The notes beneath the pieces are model-generated. The model saw only the letters and a list, made by a program, of their open reading frames with translations. It did no database searches and had not been told where the DNA came from. Shown here one piece after another: positions 33,669-42,311 of a stretch of 64,000 nucleotides of DNA. The position numbers and the translations under genes are program-made. Origin of the DNA: Lacicoccus halitifaciens (GTDB lineage Bacteria > Bacillota > Bacilli > Staphylococcales > Salinicoccaceae); contig NZ_JBDZDV010000007.1 in assembly GCF_040544485.1 (NCBI RefSeq), forward strand, positions 62,001-126,000, given 5' to 3'. Each line of letters begins with the position of its first letter. Position 1 is the first letter of the stretch.

Positions 33669-34811
33669 TCATGCCTCCTGTTCCCTCTCGGACCCTCCGA
33701 GCGCATCGTACCAGCGTACGAGCTTCCTTTCCTGGGTCTCCCAGTTCAGTTCCTCCATCACGGCCCTTTTCCCGTTTTCACCCATGCGGGCGGCCTCATC
33801 CGGATGTTCGCGCAAATAATCGAGTGCACGTTTAATCGCCGCGTCATCTTCCGGATCGACCGCTATGCCGCATTCATATTTTTCAATAAACGCCTGCCAT
33901 ACCGGGAAATCGGAACAGATGACGGGGAGTCCTGCATTCATATATTCGAAGAATTTCGTGAGTTCCTTCTTTTTGTAATGCTCCGTCGGCGGGAACAGCG
34001 CGATGCCCGCAAGCCAGTTCCGCTCAAGGTACCTTTCCTCGATGACTTCCTTTTCAATGAAGCTGTCGATGCCTTCTATATGGAGCCTGCCGGATGCACT
34101 GCCCGCCACTTCATACATCTCTTCGGCAAGTTCACCCGGGCATTTGCCGACAAAGTGCACTTCGATGTCCGGATCCAGCACCGGCAGCTTCGCATGCTGC
34201 AGTGCGCCCCTGACATGCGAGACGTTCCCGGTGTAGAGCACCCGGTCCTCTGCCGGCCCGGTGCGCGCGTTTCGGAGGAATTTTTCATTCACCGTCGGAT
34301 AGTTCAGTATCCACACGCCGTCAGGGTACCGCTCTTCGTAGTATTTCTCCGCGAGCGACAGACCCATGCCCCTGGTGAAGAACTTCTCCATCAATTTATA
34401 TCCGGAAGCGGCGAACCTTTTGACGGGCTCACTCAAGTAATCCTTCTGCATGATGCTTGTGATGTAATCTTCATGGATGTCATAGATGACCGTATGCCCT
34501 TTCTTCTTGAGGGCCCATGCTGCAGGCATCAGCTCCGGATCGTGGAAAGTGATGATGTCCGCATCCATGGATTTCGCCTGCCTGTACGCATCATAAGTGC
34601 CGAAGACCATGCGGGCGAGCCTCGACTTATACGTCTTCAGCATAATGTGGGGGATGGTTTTATCCGCCTCATTCCGCTTCGGATCGCGCCTTGCGATCAG
34701 TGTGACGTCGAACCCGGCCGCCTGGAGTGATTTGCACTGCTTATGGTAGATCCTCGGATCATAAGGGTGATGGACGGTCGTCATATGTATCACGCTTTTT
34801 TTTCTTTCCAT
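33669..34811 (-). CDS. GT4 family glycosyltransferase
   Basis: About 380 residues from ATG 34811 (AGGAGAG 5 nt upstream), in place of the longest frame at 34832. A GT-B enzyme: the N-terminal Rossmann-like half begins SVIHMTTVHHPYDPRIYHKQ, a pattern common in capsule and teichoic-acid GT4 enzymes. The C-terminal nucleotide-sugar half has VLYTGNVSHVRGAL and the acidic end motif KKKELTKFFEYMNAGLPVICSDFP. Retaining transfer of a sugar from a nucleotide donor in the cytoplasm is expected. It is close-packed with GT4 genes on both sides of the operon. Confidence 0.83.
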   Translation of the reverse strand: MERKKSVIHMTTVHHPYDPRIYHKQCKSLQAAGFDVTLIARRDPKRNEADKTIPHIMLKTYKSRLARMVFGTYDAYRQAKSMDADIITFHDPELMPAAWALKKKGHTVIYDIHEDYITSIMQKDYLSEPVKRFAASGYKLMEKFFTRGMGLSLAEKYYEERYPDGVWILNYPTVNEKFLRNARTGPAEDRVLYTGNVSHVRGALQHAKLPVLDPDIEVHFVGKCPGELAEEMYEVAGSASGRLHIEGIDSFIEKEVIEERYLERNWLAGIALFPPTEHYKKKELTKFFEYMNAGLPVICSDFPVWQAFIEKYECGIAVDPEDDAAIKRALDYLREHPDEAARMGENGKRAVMEELNWETQERKLVRWYDALGGSEREQEA

Positions 34812-34828
34812 AATGACTCTCCTGTTTT

Positions 34829-35953
34829 TCAAGTTTTTTTCAGTACGTCCGTAAACATCCGCTCGTACTGCTTCACGATTTTTTCTGCATGGAACATCCC
34901 GGCGCGCCGGAGCCCTTTTTCGATGATGGCCTGTCTTTTCTCCTCATCCAGCTTCAGCATATATGAAATGCCTGCCGCAAGAGCCTCTGGATCGGAGGGT
35001 TCGCACATCAGCCCGTATTCTCCGCCATCCAGCACTTCCCCGGCCCCGGGGTGCGCTTTTGCGGAGACGACCGGTGTGCCTGTTGCGAGCGCTTCGGTCA
35101 GCACATGGCCGAAGCCTTCCCGGACGGAGGATAATACGAACAGGTCCGACTGCGCGAAGTAGGCATAGGGGTTGCGCCGGAAGCCCGTAAAATGGACGGC
35201 ATCCGCTATTCCCAGGTCTTCTGCCAGCTGCTTCAGTTCAGCCTCAAGCTCACCTTCGCCGAGTATCATCAGCCGGGTGCCCGGCATTTCTTCCTGCACC
35301 GACTTGAATGCTCTGAGCAATGTCTTCTGGTCTTTATCGTGGTGGAAGCGTCCCGCGGTGATGATGACTTTGCCGCCGCCCTGGAAGACCGCCTGATGCC
35401 CGGGATCAATATCATCCTGAGCCATCAGCGCCTGGATGCCTTCCACGTCCACCGGATTATATATAATATCAATTTTATCAGAATTCACTTTATATCGCTT
35501 AATAATATTGTCTTTCACGCCTTCTGACAGCGCGATCACCCGGGAGGCACGCCTGTAAAGGAATCCTGCAAAGCGCAGTTTGGCATCCTCCTTCGCCGTG
35601 CCGCCGAGGTAGGCCGCCTCCCTCACCACATTGACGGCCGGCGTGCGTGAGAGTATCGTCGCAAGAAGGGCCGTGATGTTGTAATTCGGTATCGTGCTGA
35701 AGACGATGTCGGGACGCTCTTCCCTGATCACTTCCGAAAGCCGGGTCACGGCACCCCGGAGCCGCTTCGTCTCAAGCTTTATGAAGGGGACATCCGCAGC
35801 CACATACTCCTCATACCCGCCTTCACGGTCGAGCGTCACAAGAAGGGGTGTAAACTTCATCCGGTCGATGTTGTTGATGATGTTCAAAAGCGTCCGTGCC
35901 GCACCGCCGCCGCCCATCCGGTATATGAAAAACAGTATTTTCTTCTTCTCCAT
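34829..35953 (-). CDS. GT4 family glycosyltransferase, first gene of the operon
   Basis: A 374-residue GT-B enzyme. The N-terminal ILFFIYRMGGGGAARTLLNII motif is typical of GT4 enzymes of the TuaC/PglJ type. The C-terminal half has VITAGRFHHDKDQKTLLRAF, MILGEGELEAELKQLAEDLG, and FVLSSVREGFGHVLTEALATG with the donor-binding Glu-Gly-Phe-Gly. It is the promoter-proximal gene of the minus-strand cluster, with a promoter at 35998-36025. It probably acts early in assembly of the polysaccharide chain; donor and acceptor cannot be read from sequence. Confidence 0.83.
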   Translation of the reverse strand: MEKKKILFFIYRMGGGGAARTLLNIINNIDRMKFTPLLVTLDREGGYEEYVAADVPFIKLETKRLRGAVTRLSEVIREERPDIVFSTIPNYNITALLATILSRTPAVNVVREAAYLGGTAKEDAKLRFAGFLYRRASRVIALSEGVKDNIIKRYKVNSDKIDIIYNPVDVEGIQALMAQDDIDPGHQAVFQGGGKVIITAGRFHHDKDQKTLLRAFKSVQEEMPGTRLMILGEGELEAELKQLAEDLGIADAVHFTGFRRNPYAYFAQSDLFVLSSVREGFGHVLTEALATGTPVVSAKAHPGAGEVLDGGEYGLMCEPSDPEALAAGISYMLKLDEEKRQAIIEKGLRRAGMFHAEKIVKQYERMFTDVLKKT

Positions 35954-35997
35954 AAATGTTCAAGCCTTCCCGGAAAATCCGATATTTCACCTCGTGT

Positions 35998-36025
35998 ATT
36001 ATATCACAGCACGTCCAGTATACAA
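35998..36025 (-). promoter_or_regulatory. Promoter of the surface-polymer operon
   Basis: On the minus strand TTGTAT (36020-36025), a 16-nt spacer and a perfect TATAAT (35998-36003) lie 45 bp upstream of the first GT4 gene. No clear terminator is seen from here down to 20542, so one long transcript could include the transporter, GT2 and TupA-like genes and part of the ligases. Confidence 0.6.
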
Positions 36026-36062
36026 ATAAACGCCTGCCCGCCAGAGGAGAGTCCTAATAAAA

Positions 36063-36086
36063 AAAGCCGACAGCGACGTCGGCTTT
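36063..36086 (-). terminator. Terminator of the UDP-glucose dehydrogenase gene
   Basis: The stem AAAGCCGAC / GTCGGCTTT (6-nt loop) is followed on the minus strand by a long T-run. Confidence 0.85.
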
Positions 36087-36091
36087 CGGGC

Positions 36092-37399
36092 TTAATTTCC
36101 AATGGACGGACGGCCGATGGAGTGGTATTCCACACCGGTCTTTTCGACTTCTGCGAGCGTAAAGCAGTTCCTGCCGTCGAAGACCACCGGATTCTCCATC
36201 AGTGATTCATACTTTTCAATCGGGAATTCCTTTATTTCCTTCCATTCGGTCAGTATGATCGCAATCTCCGCATTCTTTACGGCCGCTTCGATGCTGTCCG
36301 TGTAATGCACACCTTCCGGCAGCACTTTGCGGGCATTTTCCATGGCTGCAGGATCGAACGTGTGCACTTCGGCACCTTCATCGAGCAGCTTTTCGATGAC
36401 CGATATCGATGGCGCCTCACGGACATCATCCGTGTTCGGCTTGAAGGCGAGGCCGAGGACGGCGACCTTTTTGCCTTTGATCGACTGGAAGCGGTCCATG
36501 ACTTTGTCGACGATGATGCCCCTCTGGCGTTCATTGGAGTCGACGACGTTTTCAAGGATCTGCATATCATATGAAGCTTCCTGTGCCACCGAAATGATTG
36601 CACGCGTATCTTTCGGGAAACATGAGCCGCCGTACCCGATGCCGGCGTTCAGGAATGCCTCGCCTATCCTCCGGTCCATCCCCATGCCTCTTGACACATC
36701 GTCGATGTTCGCCCCGATCCGTTCGGAAAGGTTCGCCATCTCGTTGATGAAGCTGATTTTCGTCGCGAGGAATGCGTTGGATGCATATTTGATCATTTCC
36801 GCACTGCGGAGATTCGTCCTGACGATGGGCAGGTTGAAGCCTGCATTGACTGTCTCGAGCACATCCAGCACTTCCGGTGAATCGGCACCGATGACGATGC
36901 GGTCCCCGTTGAATGTATCATGGACGGCGGAACCCTGCCTTAAAAATTCCGGGTTGGAGGCGATGTTTATTGTCACATCACCTTCCAAATTCTCCTCGAT
37001 CAGTGCTTTGATGTATTCGTTCGTCCCGACCGGCACCGTGCTTTTCGTCACGATGATAACATCCTGTGTAAGGTGTCTTGACAGTGAGCGGCAGACTGCT
37101 TCGACGGCGGTCAGATCTGCGGACCCGTCGTCGTTCTGCGGGGTGCCGACTGCGATGTAGACGATGTCCTTCCCGGCGAGCCCCTCTTCATAATCCGTCG
37201 TGAAATCCAGGCGTGATCTGGAAATGTTCTCCCGGAGCAGTTCCTCAAGCCCCGCCTCGTATATCGGACTGATGCCCTGCTTCAATGTTGCCACTTTCTC
37301 TTCATCGATGTCGATGCATGTCACCCGGTTGCCGACCTCGGCAAGACACGCCCCGGTCACCAGGCCGACATAGCCTGTACCAATTACTGCAATATCCAT
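36092..37399 (-). CDS. ugd: UDP-glucose 6-dehydrogenase
   Basis: A 435-residue cytoplasmic enzyme oxidising UDP-glucose to UDP-glucuronate with NAD. The N-terminal Rossmann motif is DIAVIGTGYVGLVTGACLAE. The catalytic Cys lies in GIGYGGSCFPKDTRA, and FKPNTDDVREAPS is near the C-terminal domain. TVPVGTNEYIKA and ASNPEFLRQGSAV confirm the family. Length is normal (TuaD/Ugd type). It is a single-gene transcript with its own terminator, divergent from the second dehydrogenase at 37634. It should supply glucuronate for the polymer. Confidence 0.93.
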   Translation of the reverse strand: MDIAVIGTGYVGLVTGACLAEVGNRVTCIDIDEEKVATLKQGISPIYEAGLEELLRENISRSRLDFTTDYEEGLAGKDIVYIAVGTPQNDDGSADLTAVEAVCRSLSRHLTQDVIIVTKSTVPVGTNEYIKALIEENLEGDVTINIASNPEFLRQGSAVHDTFNGDRIVIGADSPEVLDVLETVNAGFNLPIVRTNLRSAEMIKYASNAFLATKISFINEMANLSERIGANIDDVSRGMGMDRRIGEAFLNAGIGYGGSCFPKDTRAIISVAQEASYDMQILENVVDSNERQRGIIVDKVMDRFQSIKGKKVAVLGLAFKPNTDDVREAPSISVIEKLLDEGAEVHTFDPAAMENARKVLPEGVHYTDSIEAAVKNAEIAIILTEWKEIKEFPIEKYESLMENPVVFDGRNCFTLAEVEKTGVEYHSIGRPSIGN

Positions 37400-37572
37400 A
37401 AAACTTTACACTCCCAGTCTTTACTGAACACTGATATACAGCCTGATCGTTCCATTTATATCATATATTTTTCAAATTTAATCTCATAAATTGCATTCAC
37501 TAATTTTATCACAGGCTCTTTTATTATTCTACTTTTTAGGGTAGATGTAGTGCATGGAAACATTATTGATTG

Positions 37573-37578
37573 TATAAT
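37573..37578 (+). promoter_or_regulatory. -10 box for the UDP-N-acetylhexosamine dehydrogenase gene
   Basis: A perfect TATAAT lies 55 bp upstream of the preferred start, with a weak GTGCAT -35 candidate 17 nt before it. Confidence 0.4.
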
Positions 37579-37633
37579 GACTAAGATAGATTTTCCACGT
37601 TTGAAAAAGTGGATCAAGGAAGGTAGAGATGGT

Positions 37634-38947
37634 ATGAGTTTATTTGAAAAACTGCAGGCAAAGGAAGCATCGATGGCCATCATCGGGCTGGGGTATGTCG
37701 GCCTGCCGCTTGCTGTTGAGTTCGCAAAGAAATATGATGTGATCGGTTATGACGTCAATCAGGAAAAATTGGACCAGTATTTGGGCGGGACGGACGTGAC
37801 GGATGAGGTCGGAGATGAAGCGATCCGGAATACGACGATGCAGTTTACAAGTGATGAGGCGGACATCGGACAGTCGAAGTTCTTCATCGTCTCGGTGCCG
37901 ACACCGATCAATACGGATAAGACACCGGATCTGAAGCCTGTGATCGGTGCGAGTGAAACGGTCGGAAGGAACCTCACGAAAGGTTCGATCGTCGTATACG
38001 AATCCACGGTCTACCCGGGGACGACCGAGGAGATATGCATCCCGATACTCGAGGAATTGTCCGGCCTGAAGTTTGGCGAGGATTTCAAAGTCGGCTATTC
38101 CCCGGAGCGCATCAATCCGGGTGACAGGGTGAATACACTGACCCGCATCGTCAAAGTCGTCTCGGGCTCCGATGAGGAAGCGCTGAAGGAAGTCTCAGAC
38201 GTCTACAGCTCAATCATTGAAGCCGGAGTGCATGAAGCAGAGAGCATCAAAGTGGCCGAAGCTTCAAAAGTGATCGAAAACTCGCAGAGGGATATCAACA
38301 TCGCTTTCATGAATGAACTCTCGATGGTCTTCAATAAGATGGACATCGATACGAATGCAGTGCTTGAAGCGGCCGGCACGAAGTGGAACTTCCTGAAGTT
38401 CACGCCGGGGCTTGTCGGCGGCCACTGCATCGGTGTGGACCCGTACTATTTCACCTACAAGGCGGAACAGCTGGGCTATCATTCACAGATCATCCTCTCG
38501 GGCAGGAAAGTGAATGACGATATGGGTAAATATATCGCAGGCAACATCATCAAACAGATGATCAAAGCCGGCCAGCAGGTCGCGGATGCACGAGTAGCCG
38601 TGCTCGGCCTGACTTTCAAGGAGAATGTATCCGACGTACGGAACACTAAAGTGACCGATATCATCGATGAGCTTGAAGATTACGGCGTCAATGTCCTTGT
38701 ACACGATCCCGTGGCGGTGCCGGAAGCGGTCAAGCGCGATCTAGGTATAGAGCTCGTCAGTGACGAAGATCTGAAGGACCTTGACTGCGTGGTGCTGACA
38801 GTTCCCCATGAGGAATACTTGAAGGATTTCGATCTGGACAGCTTGAGCGGCCTGTTCAGGAACAATCAGAGAGTGATCGTGGATGTGAAAGGCACACTGG
38901 ACAGAAACGAATGCAAAGAAAAAGGCTACCATTACTGGAGCCTCTAA
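37634..38947 (+). CDS. UDP-N-acetylhexosamine 6-dehydrogenase (WbpO/TviB/CapL type)
   Basis: About 437 residues from ATG 37634. The longest frame (37550) begins upstream of the probable -10 box TATAAT at 37573, so it is unlikely. The NAD motif is AIIGLGYVGLPLAVEFAKKY. The catalytic Cys is in TPGLVGGHCIGVDPYYFTYKA. ESTVYPGTTEEICIPILEE, then GYSPERINPGDRVNTLTRI, separate it from glucose-specific Ugd and place it with the enzymes that make UDP-GalNAcA or UDP-GlcNAcA/ManNAcA. It is divergent from ugd, giving the locus two different uronic acid donors. The exact epimer of the substrate cannot be settled by eye. Confidence 0.88.
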   Translation: MSLFEKLQAKEASMAIIGLGYVGLPLAVEFAKKYDVIGYDVNQEKLDQYLGGTDVTDEVGDEAIRNTTMQFTSDEADIGQSKFFIVSVPTPINTDKTPDLKPVIGASETVGRNLTKGSIVVYESTVYPGTTEEICIPILEELSGLKFGEDFKVGYSPERINPGDRVNTLTRIVKVVSGSDEEALKEVSDVYSSIIEAGVHEAESIKVAEASKVIENSQRDINIAFMNELSMVFNKMDIDTNAVLEAAGTKWNFLKFTPGLVGGHCIGVDPYYFTYKAEQLGYHSQIILSGRKVNDDMGKYIAGNIIKQMIKAGQQVADARVAVLGLTFKENVSDVRNTKVTDIIDELEDYGVNVLVHDPVAVPEAVKRDLGIELVSDEDLKDLDCVVLTVPHEEYLKDFDLDSLSGLFRNNQRVIVDVKGTLDRNECKEKGYHYWSL

Positions 38948-38952
38948 ATATG

Positions 38953-38984
38953 AAGACCGCCATCCTTTTGTGGATGGCGGTCTT
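38953..38984. terminator. Bidirectional terminator
   Basis: The 13-bp stem AAGACCGCCATCC / GGATGGCGGTCTT with TTTT after it lies between the convergent dehydrogenase and glycerophosphodiesterase genes. Confidence 0.9.
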
Positions 38985-39731
38985 TTAATCGTCCAGAAGA
39001 GTGAGTGCGAGATCCGGATAATCAGTGATGATTCCACGGACACCCGCATCGATCAGCTGCTTGATATGGTCCCTTTCGTTCACCGTCCAGATTCTGAAGA
39101 AGATTCCCTTCTCCTTCATGATATCCATATTTTTGAGTGCCGAGTCCACTCTTAAGTGGTACGCTTCGAAGTCATGATCTTCCATCAGCTTCTCATAGTT
39201 CTCGGGAAGTTCATTGACCAGGTAGGCGATCCTCACATTCGGATCATGCTTTTTCAGACGGTCGAGAGTATCCATATTGAATGAGGAAAAAACCACCCTG
39301 TCGAGCATGCCCCGCGTCGCAACAGTGTGATGCACTTCCCTTTCTATTCCTTTATAATCATATACATCCGTTTTCAGCTCGATGTTGATGACGGTGTTTT
39401 CCGTGGCGAAAAGTGCAAGCACTTCGAACAATTCCGGAATCCTTTCCTTATCCCATGTCATATTATATTTCGACATATTTTTGAATTTCACGCCTGTTTT
39501 AACGTTTTTCAGGTCGAAGATCTTCCAGTCCTTGACGAGCCCCCTGTCGGTTGTCGTGCGGTCCAGACTTTCATCATGAATCACGACGAGCTTTTTATCT
39601 TTAGTCAGGTGGACATCGATTTCAATGCCGTCCGCACCCATTTCAAAGGCTTTATTGAAACCGAGCATCGTATTTTCGGGATAATGGCCCTTGGCGCCCC
39701 GATGGCCGAATATTCTAGTCGTTGACATCAT
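38985..39731 (-). CDS. Glycerophosphodiester phosphodiesterase
   Basis: A 248-residue GDPD-family enzyme without signal peptide (UgpQ-like, cytoplasmic). The active-site blocks are IFGHRGAKGHYPENT at 6-20 and GIEIDVHLTKDKKLVVIHDESLDRTT at about 36-61. VINIELKT is at about 113-120, and the terminal WTVNERDHIKQLIDAGVRGIITDYPDL is typical. It hydrolyses glycerophosphodiesters to glycerol-3-phosphate and an alcohol, so it may recycle lipid or teichoic-acid breakdown products. It is monocistronic, with ribosome binding site TGGAGG. Confidence 0.92.
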   Translation of the reverse strand: MMSTTRIFGHRGAKGHYPENTMLGFNKAFEMGADGIEIDVHLTKDKKLVVIHDESLDRTTTDRGLVKDWKIFDLKNVKTGVKFKNMSKYNMTWDKERIPELFEVLALFATENTVINIELKTDVYDYKGIEREVHHTVATRGMLDRVVFSSFNMDTLDRLKKHDPNVRIAYLVNELPENYEKLMEDHDFEAYHLRVDSALKNMDIMKEKGIFFRIWTVNERDHIKQLIDAGVRGIITDYPDLALTLLDD

Positions 39732-39927
39732 TTACATCCTCCAGTTTAGTAGACACACGTCATTCTGCATGCCTTCATTATAATTTAAATTACATGAAAA
39801 GGCATCCCGTAACCACTCTGCATCCATCGTAAGAAGTGAATTATTCATATATCGTTATTTTAGCAAATTATTGTGGGAGGGGGTGGTGATTATCGGGCGA
39901 TGGGAGTGTCAATTGGCCGGTAGGAGC

Positions 39928-40297
39928 GTTCTATCGGTCAAACGAAATACCACTTGGCCGATGGGCGTGTTCTATCGGGCAAACAAAGCCCCATTTGGCC
40001 GATGGGAGCGTTCTATCGGGCAAACGAAACCCCACTTGGCCGGTAGACGTGTTCTATCGGTCAAACGAAATCCCACTTGGTCGATGGGCGTGTTCTATCG
40101 GTCAAACGAAATCCCACTTGGCCGGTAGACGTGTTCTATCGGTCAAACGAAATCCCACTTGGTCGATGGGAGCTTTCTATCGGTCAAACGAAATCCCACT
40201 TGGCCGGTAGACGTGTTCTATCGGTCAAACGAAAGCCCACTTGGCCGATGGGAGCGTTCTATCGGTCAAACGAAATCCCACTTGGCCGATGGGAACT
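39928..40297. repeat. Array of nine 41-bp tandem palindromic repeats (array 1)
   Basis: The motif GTTCTATCGG recurs at 39928, 39969, 40010, 40051, 40092, 40133, 40174 (as CTTTCTATCGG variant), 40215 and 40256, exactly every 41 bp. Each unit contains ATCGGTCAA and, 12 bp later, TTGGCCGAT, which form a stem with one G-T pair. Units alternate between CGATGGG and CGGTAGA near their ends. The array abuts the stop of the GNAT gene. All three plus-strand frames are open across the array only because 41 is not a multiple of 3 and the unit lacks stops; nothing here looks like a real gene. The remaining bases 39732-39927 hold only the GDPD upstream region. Confidence 0.9.
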
Positions 40298-40306
40298 CCT
40301 TCACCA

Positions 40307-40804
40307 TCAACCGATCTCCCGCTTCATCCTGAGTGATCGCTGCACTTCCCCGGTGCCGGTCCGCGTCTCCTTCACCCCTTCGCACTGGAAACCCTGCGCC
40401 TCATAAAATGGCAGGCCGAGTGTATTCCCCTCCTGGACGGACGCCCACTGCTGACGTGCCCCTTTATTCCTGAAATGTTCGGTGAAAGTCTCGAGCAGCT
40501 TCTTTCCAATACTCATATATCTAAACCTGCCGTCAACGTAGAAGACGAATATTTCATTTACAGTGCTGCCGGTCATACCGCCGCCGATCACGCCGGCGAC
40601 TTCCCCTCCGGCTTCGGCGACATATGAATAGTGGCCTTTCTTGATATCCTGTTCTACTTTCCCGGGCGTATACCAGAATTCCACGGTCTTACGCTTATAA
40701 GTGTCCGAAAATATATCTTCCACTGTATCCAGCCAGCCCGTCCTGCAGATTTCCGCGATTCTTTCTGCATCTTCCACAGTCACTTTCCTGATTGTTAAGT
40801 CCAT
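40307..40804 (-). CDS. GNAT family N-acetyltransferase
   Basis: A 165-residue acetyltransferase. It has an N-terminal LTIRKVTVEDAERIAEICRTGW, central YSYVAEAGGEVAGVIGGG and EIFVFYVDGRFRYMSIGKKLLETF with the acetyl-CoA binding R-x-x-x-I-G-K-K loop, and C-terminal LPFYEAQGFQCEGV. The substrate is unknown. It is framed on both sides by related 41-bp repeat arrays (ending 10 bp after its stop and starting 31 bp before its start), so its transcript should carry at least one array. Confidence 0.88.
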   Translation of the reverse strand: MDLTIRKVTVEDAERIAEICRTGWLDTVEDIFSDTYKRKTVEFWYTPGKVEQDIKKGHYSYVAEAGGEVAGVIGGGMTGSTVNEIFVFYVDGRFRYMSIGKKLLETFTEHFRNKGARQQWASVQEGNTLGLPFYEAQGFQCEGVKETRTGTGEVQRSLRMKREIG

Positions 40805-40835
40805 GTGATCACCCGATTTCTGTAATAAACTTCCC

Positions 40836-40976
40836 AGTGAGCGGTAGAACCTCCCCCTCGCTCATTCAATCTTCCCGGTGAGTGACAGAACGTCCCCATC
40901 GCTCATTCAGTCTCCCCGGTGAGCGATAGAACCGCCCCATCGCTCATTCAGTCTCCCCAGTGAGCAATAGATTCCA
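40836..40976. repeat. Four 41-bp palindromic repeats (array 2), inverted relative to array 1
   Basis: Units begin at 40836, 40877, 40918 and 40959 (the last is partial), exactly 41 bp apart. Each has GAGCGAT and ATCGCTC arms. Read on the minus strand the unit starts GTTCTATCGCTCA and ends TGAGCGATGGGG, the same frame as array 1 but with the stem bases changed in a compensating way. Confidence 0.9.
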
Positions 40977-41169
40977 CCTGTCCTGCCACCGGCACCTTCA
41001 TTAATCACTGTATCCTCAAAAATAAAAGAAAAAATTCATTAAAATTATAACATTCCGGGTAAATGATAGAATACGGGGATTTTCACATCGGAATCATCGA
41101 TGTAAGATGCTCCACCGGCCATGCATTTGCAGCGCCCAGCCTCTGTAAAGGCCCGGGCCCATTAAATCA

Positions 41170-41198
41170 TTGCATGAATTGTGTTTATTTAGCATAAT
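41170..41198 (+). promoter_or_regulatory. Promoter of fda
   Basis: TTGCAT (41170-41175) and CATAAT (41193-41198) have 17-nt spacing, 37 bp upstream of the fda start. Between array 2 and this promoter (40980-41169) I see only a GC-rich palindromic patch near 41150. Confidence 0.6.
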
Positions 41199-41234
41199 GA
41201 TAAGTGAAGAGAAAAAATTTAGGAGTGATTATAA

Positions 41235-42131
41235 GTGAATCAGGAACAGTTCAACAGAATGAAAAATGATGACGGATTTATCGCAGCGCTCGACCAGAGC
41301 GGCGGCAGTACTCCAAAAGCTCTGAAAGCTTACGGCGTGGATGAGGACCAGTATTCAAGCGACGAGGAAATGTTTGATTTGGTCCATGAGATGCGCTCCC
41401 GCATCATCACTTCACCTTCTTTCAACAAAGACAGGATTCTCGGGGCGATTCTTTTCGAACAGACGATGGATCGTAAAATCGAGGGCAAATACACAGGTGA
41501 CTACCTCGCAGAGAAAGGCATCGTCCCGTTCGTCAAAGTGGACAAGGGCCTTGCCGATGTGGAAAACGGCGCACAGCTGATGAAGCCGATGCCTGACCTT
41601 GACGATCTGCTCCGCCGTGCGGTTGAACGTGGCATGTTCGGCACGAAGATGCGCTCCAATATCCTTGAGGCGAATGAGTCCGGCATCAAGGCCGTCGTCG
41701 ACCAGCAGTTCGAAGTCGGCAAGCGCATCACACAGTCCGGCCTCGTACCGATCATCGAACCTGAAGTCAGCATTCATGCCGAGGACAAGGAAGAGATCGA
41801 AAGGATCCTCAAAAATGAAATCATGAACCACCTGAATGAACTGAACGACGATGAGTACGTGATGCTGAAGCTGACCATCCCGACGAAGGCGAACTTCTAC
41901 AAGGAACTGATCGACCACCCGCAGGTCATCAGGGTCGTTGCACTTTCCGGCGGATATACACGCCGTCAGGCGAACGATAAGCTTAAAGAGAACGAGGGCC
42001 TGATCGCAAGCTTCTCAAGGGCGCTTGCTTCCGACCTGAAAGCGGACTTATCGGACGATGATTTCAACACTTCACTCGATAAGGCGGTCGAAGAGATCTT
42101 CGATGCTTCCGTCCATAAGACTTTCAAATAA
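41235..42131 (+). CDS. fda: Fructose-bisphosphate aldolase class I
   Basis: A 298-residue class I aldolase very similar to the staphylococcal Fda: DGFIAALDQSGGSTPKALKAYGV at the N-terminus, ILGAILFEQTMD, KGIVPFVKVDKGL, LVPIIEPEVSIHA and the Schiff-base lysine region VMLKLTIPTKANFY. It cleaves fructose-1,6-bisphosphate to DHAP and glyceraldehyde-3-phosphate in glycolysis. The start is GTG with AGGAG 9 nt upstream. It is monocistronic, and it is one of the reasons for placing the window in the Staphylococcaceae. Confidence 0.95.
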   Translation: MNQEQFNRMKNDDGFIAALDQSGGSTPKALKAYGVDEDQYSSDEEMFDLVHEMRSRIITSPSFNKDRILGAILFEQTMDRKIEGKYTGDYLAEKGIVPFVKVDKGLADVENGAQLMKPMPDLDDLLRRAVERGMFGTKMRSNILEANESGIKAVVDQQFEVGKRITQSGLVPIIEPEVSIHAEDKEEIERILKNEIMNHLNELNDDEYVMLKLTIPTKANFYKELIDHPQVIRVVALSGGYTRRQANDKLKENEGLIASFSRALASDLKADLSDDDFNTSLDKAVEEIFDASVHKTFK

Positions 42132-42224
42132 AGACTAGACACTCTTAAAACAGAACTATTTATAGATTCTTTTAATGATATAAACTCTGTTTTTTCGAGT
42201 TAATTAATAGCCTAATTTATCTAT

Positions 42225-42265
42225 AAGGGCACCTCAAGTTAATCTATTGAGGTGCCCTTATTTTT
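42225..42265. terminator. Terminator between fda and the methyltransferase gene
   Basis: The perfect 13-bp stem AAGGGCACCTCAA / TTGAGGTGCCCTT has a 9-nt loop and is followed by a T-run on the plus strand. Confidence 0.88.
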
Positions 42266-42311
42266 TACCTTCATATAAGTGAATTTTATATATTAGATAA
42301 AGTTCCTATTT

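Noticed and set aside
39928..40297. CRISPR array
   Set aside because: Units are contiguous 41-bp repeats with no unique spacers, and no cas genes are in the window.
39871..40406. Open frames encoding repeated peptides such as LSVKRNPTW in all three plus frames
   Set aside because: The frames come from a 41-bp repeat without stops; the same DNA is read in three frames in turn, and there is no ribosome binding site or domain. It is non-coding repeat DNA.
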